Shown in pieces: positions 26,024 through 32,687 of a stretch of DNA of 64,000 nt. Position 1 is the stretch's first letter; the number at the start of each line of letters is the position of its first letter. Location of the stretch: contig JANQOQ010000004.1 of the NCBI GenBank assembly GCA_028285755.1, forward strand, positions 62,001-126,000, in the 5' to 3' direction. Below the pieces are notes generated by a model. It was given only the letters and a program-made list of their open reading frames with translations, did no database searches and was not told the DNA's origin. Position numbers and translations under genes: made by a program. Source of the DNA: Puniceicoccaceae bacterium. Lineage in GTDB: Bacteria; Verrucomicrobiota; Verrucomicrobiia; Opitutales; JAFGAQ01.

Positions 26024-27436
26024 ATGAAAAAAATAGAAGAATCCACTTTGGCGGATTTTGTGGAAGCTGTGGAAAGCATCGGAGCCAAAGTTATCACTGA
26101 AGACAACAAACTTGCGAAAATGTCTAAGGACTTTTACTGGTATTCGCCGGTTCTAAAGCGTTTACTGGAAGATAAGATCGCGGACATCGCTGTGCGCCCG
26201 AAAACCATTGATGAGCTTAAAAAAGTGGTCGGCTTTGCAGCAAAGTATTCGCTGCCCATTGTTATTCGCGGAGGCGCAACCGGAAATTACGGGCAAGTCA
26301 TTCCTATTCACGGGGGCCTCGTAATCGACACGAATGCGCTCACTAAGTTTGAAATTACCGAAGATGGAGTCGTTCGCGGCGAGCCCGGAGCGCGTATCGG
26401 TGCTATTGAAAAAGAAGCCCGTATGAAAGGCTGGGAAATGCGCTGCATCCCCTCTACTTTTGTCATATCTTCGCTAGCGGGCTTTCTGAGCGGAGGTTCG
26501 GGAGGCATAGGCTCAATCACTTATGGGGGAATCACATCCAACGATAATGTGAAATCGCTTACCCTTTTAACCGCTGAACCCGAGCCGAAGATAATTAAGC
26601 TCGAAGAGTCCGATTGTCTGACTGCCCTGCACACTTATGGAACGACCGGCATCGTCATCGAAGTCGAGATGCGTCTTGGGCCTGTGGTTCCCTACGAGGA
26701 GCTCATAATTATGCATGAGGATTGGGACACTCTGTTGGACTGGACCGACGGCATCGCGCGCGATGACAGCATTACCAAACGTCTCGTCACCATGTTCCAA
26801 AAGGAAATTCCGCCCTATTTTACCGCCATTGAGAAACATATTGGCGAAAATCCCGGCCACACGACCTTCCTTATTGTAGATAAGGCGCAATCTGAAGATA
26901 TCATAAAGTCCGCCGAATCAATCGGAGCTGTTATAAAGTACCGTAACGTCCTGCCTAATCCGCTCAAGCCCCCTTACATTACGGATTACACCTGGAATCA
27001 CACCACGCTGATGGCGCTCAAGGTGGACCCAAACATCACCTATCTGCAGGTGGGCTTTGCAAACCATTTTCGGGAACAGGTAAAAATGCTTTGGGAGAAA
27101 TTTCCCGGCGAAATCCTGTTCCATTTTGAATGGGTCAAGAGCAACTCCAAGATGGAGGATAAATCCTTTGAACAACGCAAACTCGAAGGCAGCAATGTCG
27201 TGGTAGGCAGCATCCCGCTCATTCATTTTAAGAGTGAAGAACGTCTACAGGAAATCATCGATTACAGTAATGAAATCGGCGTACCGGTGGCAAATCCACA
27301 TACCTACGTCCTCGAAGAAGGGGGGACTCATCCGGACATTGATGAGAAGGTAGCCCTCCGCGATAAAGTAGACCCCCAGGGATTACTCAATCCAGGGAAA
27401 ATGAAGAGTGCCCGTTGTAATCCTTTTGCCGCATAA
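26024..27436 (+). CDS. FAD-linked oxidase (GlcD/VAO fold)
   Basis: The 470-residue protein has the PCMH-type FAD-binding domain at its N-terminus: IAVRPKTIDELKKVV, then VIRGGATGNYGQVIP (about residues 84-98) contacting the FAD phosphate, and the GGSGGIGSITYGGI stretch. The cap domain follows, and the tail DPQGLLNPGKM is characteristic of the GlcD/D-2-hydroxyacid dehydrogenase group. I start at the ATG at 26024, preceded by a G-run; a longer frame from 25943 would run through the promoter. No signal peptide or CxxC was seen, so it is a soluble cytoplasmic flavoenzyme. It is first in an operon with a CocE-type hydrolase and an ABC importer. Substrate could be a hydroxyacid or the nitrogen compound itself. 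Confidence 0.88.
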   Translation: MKKIEESTLADFVEAVESIGAKVITEDNKLAKMSKDFYWYSPVLKRLLEDKIADIAVRPKTIDELKKVVGFAAKYSLPIVIRGGATGNYGQVIPIHGGLVIDTNALTKFEITEDGVVRGEPGARIGAIEKEARMKGWEMRCIPSTFVISSLAGFLSGGSGGIGSITYGGITSNDNVKSLTLLTAEPEPKIIKLEESDCLTALHTYGTTGIVIEVEMRLGPVVPYEELIIMHEDWDTLLDWTDGIARDDSITKRLVTMFQKEIPPYFTAIEKHIGENPGHTTFLIVDKAQSEDIIKSAESIGAVIKYRNVLPNPLKPPYITDYTWNHTTLMALKVDPNITYLQVGFANHFREQVKMLWEKFPGEILFHFEWVKSNSKMEDKSFEQRKLEGSNVVVGSIPLIHFKSEERLQEIIDYSNEIGVPVANPHTYVLEEGGTHPDIDEKVALRDKVDPQGLLNPGKMKSARCNPFAA

Positions 27437-27445
27437 AAACCGCTT

Positions 27446-29137
27446 ATGAATCTGGCTTCACTCGAAAACGCTATACCGGGTATTCACATCGAAACGGATG
27501 TGAAAGTGCCTATGCGTGATGGAGTGAAGCTGGCAGCCGATATCTACCGTCCCGAGTCCGAAACAACACTGCCCGTACTGCTGATGCGTCAGCCCTATGG
27601 CCGGGATATTGCATCGACGGTAGTCTACGCCCAGCCCATTTGGTTTGCGAAACAAGGTTACATCGTGGTGATCCAGGATGTGCGAGGCCGTGGAGATTCA
27701 GAGGGAGAGTTTTACCCTTTTCGTAATGAAACGCAAGACGGCTTCGATACGATCGAATGGGTGAGTCACCTGGAAGGTTCAAATGGTAAAGTGGGGATGT
27801 ATGGCTTCTCTTATCAGGCATCCACTCAGCTCTATGCAGCTCTGAGTGGGCATCCGGCACTAAAGGCGATAGCACCCCATATGACTGCTTTTGATTTATA
27901 CAGCGGATGGTTCTATCGGGCGGGTATGTTGCAACTGAACACAACCCTTGGCTGGGGGAATCAGATGCTGCGGGAGAATGTGAAACGCAGCGGACCCGGG
28001 GATTTATACAAAGCTCTTGAAAAATCCTGGGCCAATACAAATGCACTTACAAAGGCCTTTCCGATTTCGGAAGTGCAACCCCTAACAGACGAACGCGGAC
28101 CGACCTTTGTGAAAGACTGGTTGGAGCATGATGAATATGACGAATACTGGGAACAGTTCGATTTACTCAAGCAGCTCGATAAACTGGATATCCCTATGTT
28201 TCACCTCAGTGGTTGGTATGACTACTACCACCGGGGAAGCATAGCCGGGTATGAGGCCATGGCGGCTACTCACAAAAATCAATTGCTTTACGTAGGACCC
28301 TGGGTGCACATTCCCTGGGGTGACAATCTCTGTGGATGGAATTTCGGAGATTCTGCCAAAGTCGATATCAATGCCATAATGATCCGGTGGTTTGACCGGT
28401 GGCTCAAGGGTATAGATTCTGACACACCCATTGAAGGTGTGCACTATTTCTCAATGGGAGACAATCAATGGCATCATTATTCATCTTTGAGCGCCGACTC
28501 AGTTGCTGAAAAGACTTACTACCTGGGATCCCAGGGGAATGCTAACAGCCGCTTTGGAGATGGATTTTTAAGCGATGATCCGGAAGAGGAAGGTACGGAT
28601 ACCTATAACTACGATCCTGAAGTGCCGGTCCTCGCACCGGGTGGCGGTTTTGACGGAAGCCTCATCTGGGGGCCAAGCGATCTCAGGCAGAGTCAGTCAG
28701 GCAATAATCTATTGGTTTACACCAGCCAACCGTTGAGCAGTGAGATGAAAATAAGGGGTAAGCCGCAGTTGGAGCTTTTGGTGAGTTCTTCTGCAAGCAA
28801 TACCCTATTTGTAGCGAGACTCAGTGCTGTTCAAAGCAGCGGATCGGTTCGATTTTTGTGTCTGGGGGTGATCCAACTCAATGAAGGCGCAATCATGGGG
28901 GATGGTAAAACGCAAATCACGATCGAGCTCGATATGATCGCCTACACCTTTTCTCCGGATGAGTGTATTCGTTTAGATATCAGTAGCTCCGCATTTCCAC
29001 TGCTTGCGAGGCATCCGAACGGCCCATTGTCAGCAAATAAGCTAAACGGTCCTGAAGATTTTGACCGTGCTGTGCAGATCATCCACTACGACCTGGCTGC
29101 GCCATCCACACTAAAACTTTGTTATGTCGATTCATAA
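27446..29137 (+). CDS. CocE/NonD-family alpha/beta hydrolase
   Basis: A 563-residue enzyme of the X-Pro dipeptidyl-peptidase S15/CocE family. The N-terminal domain has VPMRDGVKLAADIYRP, then VIQDVRGRGDSEGEFYPF, and the nucleophile elbow GMYGFSYQAS at about residues 115-124 (Ser in G-F-S-Y). The C-terminal jelly-roll begins at LVYTSQPLSSEMKIRGKP. Family members cleave esters or amides of bulky acyl groups (cocaine esterase, cephalosporin acylase, nonactin hydrolase). There is no signal peptide. It starts 9 bases after the FAD oxidase and overlaps the ABC ATPase by 14 bases. It may remove a side chain from the imported compound (inference). Confidence 0.9.
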   Translation: MNLASLENAIPGIHIETDVKVPMRDGVKLAADIYRPESETTLPVLLMRQPYGRDIASTVVYAQPIWFAKQGYIVVIQDVRGRGDSEGEFYPFRNETQDGFDTIEWVSHLEGSNGKVGMYGFSYQASTQLYAALSGHPALKAIAPHMTAFDLYSGWFYRAGMLQLNTTLGWGNQMLRENVKRSGPGDLYKALEKSWANTNALTKAFPISEVQPLTDERGPTFVKDWLEHDEYDEYWEQFDLLKQLDKLDIPMFHLSGWYDYYHRGSIAGYEAMAATHKNQLLYVGPWVHIPWGDNLCGWNFGDSAKVDINAIMIRWFDRWLKGIDSDTPIEGVHYFSMGDNQWHHYSSLSADSVAEKTYYLGSQGNANSRFGDGFLSDDPEEEGTDTYNYDPEVPVLAPGGGFDGSLIWGPSDLRQSQSGNNLLVYTSQPLSSEMKIRGKPQLELLVSSSASNTLFVARLSAVQSSGSVRFLCLGVIQLNEGAIMGDGKTQITIELDMIAYTFSPDECIRLDISSSAFPLLARHPNGPLSANKLNGPEDFDRAVQIIHYDLAAPSTLKLCYVDS

Positions 29138-29912
29138 AAATCCACCATCCATACCCAGTGTCCTGTTCGAAGGCGTTCAAAAACGCTTTGGTAAAGGGCC
29201 GATCGTATTGGATAATATCAACGCATCTTTCCCACGCGGTAGTTTTGTGAGCTTCATTGGTCCCAGTGGATGCGGCAAATCCACTTTCCTAAAGCTGATT
29301 GCAGGACTGATTGATCCCACAGAAGGTAAAATAGAAGTGGAAGGCATGACGCCTGCAAATGCTCGCGAAGATCTGTTCTTTGTATTTCAGGATGCCAATT
29401 TGCTGCCCTGGCTGCGTGTCCGGGAAAATGTAGAGCTTCCCATGAAGATTCGCGGAGAATCCAAGAAAAGGATGCACGAGCAAGCCGAGAAGATGACCGA
29501 GCTGGTCGGCCTCAAAGACTCCTTGCGCAAGTATCCCTGGCAACTCTCCGGAGGCATGAAAATGCGGGTATCCATTGCACGAGCATTGAGTATCAAGCCC
29601 CACATCATGCTTCTCGATGAACCCTTTGGCGCACTCGATGAGATGACACGCGATAAGCTCAATGAGGATCTCTTGAAAATTCGTGAGGTCGACCCCTTTA
29701 CAGCCTTTTTTGTTACCCACTCTGTATCTGAAGCGGTATTCCTGTCCTCCCATATAGTGGTGCTTTCCAGCCATCCGGGGCGTATCGCAGAGATCATAGA
29801 AGTACCGTTTGATTATCCCAGAAGCGCAGAGATTCGAGAGTCCCAAAAATACCTGGAAATTCTGGCGCATACTGCCCACTCACTGCGTAGTGTAAAGGAG
29901 GAAGCAGCATGA
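29124..29912 (+). CDS. ABC transporter ATPase (SsuB/TauB/ThiZ-like)
   Basis: A 262-residue nucleotide-binding subunit. Walker A is GPSGCGKST (about residues 44-52), the Q-loop is FVFQDANLLPW, the signature is LSGGM rather than LSGGQ, and Walker B is IMLLDEPFGALD, followed by the H-loop FVTHSV. This fits the nitrate/sulfonate/thiamine-pyrimidine group of importers, which pairs with NMT1/THI5-type binding proteins as found here. The start overlaps the CocE stop by 14 bases, and the stop overlaps the permease start by 4 (ATGA). It energises uptake through the permease at 29909. Confidence 0.93.
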   Translation: MSIHKNPPSIPSVLFEGVQKRFGKGPIVLDNINASFPRGSFVSFIGPSGCGKSTFLKLIAGLIDPTEGKIEVEGMTPANAREDLFFVFQDANLLPWLRVRENVELPMKIRGESKKRMHEQAEKMTELVGLKDSLRKYPWQLSGGMKMRVSIARALSIKPHIMLLDEPFGALDEMTRDKLNEDLLKIREVDPFTAFFVTHSVSEAVFLSSHIVVLSSHPGRIAEIIEVPFDYPRSAEIRESQKYLEILAHTAHSLRSVKEEAA

Positions 29913-30748
29913 AGTATCTGAATAAGTCTCTCGCAGTTATTTTGCCGGTATTAGTCGGACTACTGTTTATCAGCATTGTTTATTTCATTGGTGGCAATAT
30001 AGAAGCCGAAAATCAGGAGGCCGGCCTCACTGAATCCCAGGCGAGTGGTATCCGCCGGATCATGCTACCCTACCCGGGTGAAGTTTTTACCGCTTTTAAG
30101 GAAGAATCAGCGATTATTCTCAATGGAGCCCGAAGCACATTAACCGCAGCGGTTCTTGGGTTTGTTTCTGCTGTAATCGGGGGTTACTTCATTGCACTCA
30201 TCATGTCTCCCTCTCGCTACCTTAAACAAAGCATATACCCCTGGGTCATGGTCCTGCAAATGACACCGATCGTAATTCTTGCACCCATTTTGTCCGTTTG
30301 GCTGAAAGAACCGCCGATGGGGCCCATTATTATGGTCACCTTTCTGATAGGATTTTTTCCCGTTTTGGCAAACTCGATGATGGGGCTGACTTCTGTTGAT
30401 AAAAACCTGGTCGACCTCTTTGAAGTATGTTCTGCCACCCGGATGCAGGAGTTAATCCATCTGCGTATTCCCAATTCGGTGCCATATCTGCTCACCGGCA
30501 TGAAAATAGCAGGAACGCTCGCACCTATCGGAGCGATTACCGGAGACATTTTCGTAGGTTCTGCGGATGCGGACCCCGGTCTGGGCTATTTGACAATACT
30601 CTTTAAACAAAGCGCCAAAACCCCGGCCTTATTTGCAACTGCGGGTACCGCATGCATCATGGGCTTCTTGTTTGTAGGCGTGGTAAATTTCATTCATTGG
30701 TATCTGCTGAAGAACTGGCATGATAGTATGGTAAACAAAAATAAATAG
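29909..30748 (+). CDS. ABC transporter permease (SsuC/TauC/ThiX-like)
   Basis: This 279-residue inner-membrane protein has about six spans and the BPD_transp_1 domain. The cytoplasmic coupling loop is seen around EVCSATRMQELIHLRIPNSVP (about residues 172-192), in the place of the EAA motif. A periplasmic stretch follows the first span (about residues 28-50). It overlaps the ATPase gene by 4 bases and is followed after 4 bases by the unusual binding protein/cytochrome lipoprotein. It would also serve the binding protein encoded at 24148. Confidence 0.92.
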   Translation: MKYLNKSLAVILPVLVGLLFISIVYFIGGNIEAENQEAGLTESQASGIRRIMLPYPGEVFTAFKEESAIILNGARSTLTAAVLGFVSAVIGGYFIALIMSPSRYLKQSIYPWVMVLQMTPIVILAPILSVWLKEPPMGPIIMVTFLIGFFPVLANSMMGLTSVDKNLVDLFEVCSATRMQELIHLRIPNSVPYLLTGMKIAGTLAPIGAITGDIFVGSADADPGLGYLTILFKQSAKTPALFATAGTACIMGFLFVGVVNFIHWYLLKNWHDSMVNKNK

Positions 30749-30752
30749 GAAG

Positions 30753-32534
30753 ATGCACAATATATATAAACACGTCTTACTTTGGGGAACGCTCGCTCTG
30801 ACACTCTGCACATTTTGGGTCGGCTGCGGTGGGGGAGCCGGCAGTGATGAATCGGAGGGTAAATTGTTTAAAATACGCATGCAGACGGACTGGTATGCCC
30901 AGGCAGAACACGGTGGCTTCTATCAGGCACTGGTTAATGGATACTATGAAGAAGAGGGGCTGGATGTCGAAATCATGCAAGGGGGGCCTAATACCACCCA
31001 AATTGAAAATGTAGCACTCGGAGTATTGAATTTCAGCATTGGACGCTCTGATGAAGTGCTCCTGCAGGCCAACCGCGAAGTTCCTATTGTAATTGTAGGG
31101 GCATTCATGCAGAAAGATCCTCAGGCGATCATGGCCCATAAATCCAGCGGTATCACCGAATTTGCAGATCTTGATGGTAAGGCGATCATGGCCATCCCCG
31201 GCAGCAATTGGATTGAGCTGCTAAAGCGTAAATTCTCTGTTGATTTCGGAGTCGTTCCCCTGGATTACGGCATGGATCGATTCTTAACTGACAAGAATTT
31301 TATCCAACAAATTTTCCTAACCAATGAGCCCTATTATGTGATGAAGGAAGGCGCAGACCCCGTCGTCTTGCCACTGTATGAGACCGGATTTGCTCCGTAC
31401 CGTGTATGGTATGCACGTAAAGACTTTGTTCTGAGAAATCCAGAAGTAGTTCGCGCATTCTCAAGAGCGACGATACGCGGATGGCAATCTTACATGACCG
31501 GGGATCGCACCAAGGCTAACGCTATGATCGAGAGTCAAAACCCGCGGATGGAAGATGAATTTATGAACTACAGCCATTCCCAAATGCTCAAGTATCAGCT
31601 CATTGATGGGTATGACGGTGATTGGGATACGGTGGGGGAAGTCGATCCGGCCCGGATACAGGAGCAGATCGATCAGCTAACGAGCATCGGGGTTATAGAC
31701 GAAGGATTAAGTGTGGACACGGTATTTATTTCAAGTGCAGTCCCGGAAGTCTTAAAAAAAAACAAGCCAGTTACTGAAGAAGCCGCAGGAGAGGATTCAT
31801 TGATCGTTCAATCCCTGGTAGGCGGCAATGAGGAAAGGAGCATCATTGAATATGAGACCCTGATTAATCACCCAGATATCAAAATATTCAATGACTACCT
31901 GGAAGACTCGGAAACCAAGCTTGAGCTGACTGGGCTATACCTGAAAGACTTCCTGGATTTTATTGGGCAGGACCCTGAATCCGTTGTCACCCTGGCAAAC
32001 TGCACTGATCTTTATCAGGCCAATTACGACCCGGACATCCTGGAAGCCTGTAAACCCTACATTGTATTGGAAGTTGAAGGCATTCCTACTCATCAATGGG
32101 CTGCAAATCGGGGAAACCCTGAATGGGGGCCCTATGTCATACTTGTGGAGGATGACAGCTCGCTCATTGATAAACCCAATAAGAAGCCCTGGGGAGTTAA
32201 CGAGTTGATCATTACCGATTTGGATAGCGGATTATGGCCGGATGCGATGTTGGCACTTAATGAGCAAAGTGAGATAATTGAATATGGACGCGCGCTTTAC
32301 GAAGGCTCATGCATCAATTGCCACGCCATCAACGACCCGCTAGGTGGCACACTTTCCAATCGAAATATCCAGATTATTGCCGTTCATGCAAAGTTCAATC
32401 GTCCATATTTTGAGGATGCTCTTATTAGGGCAAAAGAGCTGCTTCCTACTGCTGAAAAAATGCCTATATACTCTCATTACACCGATAAAGAGAAGGAAGC
32501 ATTGGTGGCATATTTATCTCAAATTAGTCAGTAG
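30753..32534 (+). CDS. Lipoprotein fusing NMT1-like binding protein, Moco-like domain and cytochrome c
   Basis: This 593-residue protein joins parts that are normally separate. A lipoprotein signal ends at WVGC (Cys near residue 27). Residues about 40-330 form an NMT1/THI5-type substrate-binding domain (MQTDWYAQAEHGGFYQALVNGYY, IGRSDEVLLQ). Residues about 380-500 (LTGLYLKDFLDFIG to KKPWGVNELIITDL) resemble the beta-rich fold of molybdopterin-binding oxidoreductase domains, though I cannot show that cofactor residues are kept. The last 80 residues are a class I cytochrome c with CINCH at 520-524 and a likely axial methionine in KMPIYSHY. It follows the permease by 4 bases with a good AGGAAG site. 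A membrane-tethered redox step at the point of substrate capture is the simplest reading (inference). Confidence 0.83.
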   Translation: MHNIYKHVLLWGTLALTLCTFWVGCGGGAGSDESEGKLFKIRMQTDWYAQAEHGGFYQALVNGYYEEEGLDVEIMQGGPNTTQIENVALGVLNFSIGRSDEVLLQANREVPIVIVGAFMQKDPQAIMAHKSSGITEFADLDGKAIMAIPGSNWIELLKRKFSVDFGVVPLDYGMDRFLTDKNFIQQIFLTNEPYYVMKEGADPVVLPLYETGFAPYRVWYARKDFVLRNPEVVRAFSRATIRGWQSYMTGDRTKANAMIESQNPRMEDEFMNYSHSQMLKYQLIDGYDGDWDTVGEVDPARIQEQIDQLTSIGVIDEGLSVDTVFISSAVPEVLKKNKPVTEEAAGEDSLIVQSLVGGNEERSIIEYETLINHPDIKIFNDYLEDSETKLELTGLYLKDFLDFIGQDPESVVTLANCTDLYQANYDPDILEACKPYIVLEVEGIPTHQWAANRGNPEWGPYVILVEDDSSLIDKPNKKPWGVNELIITDLDSGLWPDAMLALNEQSEIIEYGRALYEGSCINCHAINDPLGGTLSNRNIQIIAVHAKFNRPYFEDALIRAKELLPTAEKMPIYSHYTDKEKEALVAYLSQISQ

Positions 32535-32627
32535 TTGATCTATTGAGATTAACAATCCAGTCTTTGGCCTATTAATTTACAAAAAAAGCTGGATTAGACC
32601 CATTAATATGCAGACTTGAGGCACTTG

Positions 32628-32643
32628 TGGCATATTCTATGCA
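32628..32643 (+). promoter_or_regulatory. Candidate sigma-54 promoter of the second TonB receptor
   Basis: The plus strand reads TGGCATATTCTATGCA. It matches TGGCAYR-N4-TTGCW at all but one position with exact spacing, and it shares the unusual ATGCA -12 box with the promoter of the paralogous receptor at 2347-2362. Predicted start is about 32654, with a 34-base leader and a GGAAG ribosome site at 32676-32680. An AATCCAG...CTGGATT inverted repeat (32554-32560 and 32589-32595) lies upstream and could be an activator site. Confidence 0.6.
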
Positions 32644-32687
32644 TAATGTGCCCCCAACTATTACTAATGACTATTGGAAGAATCATT

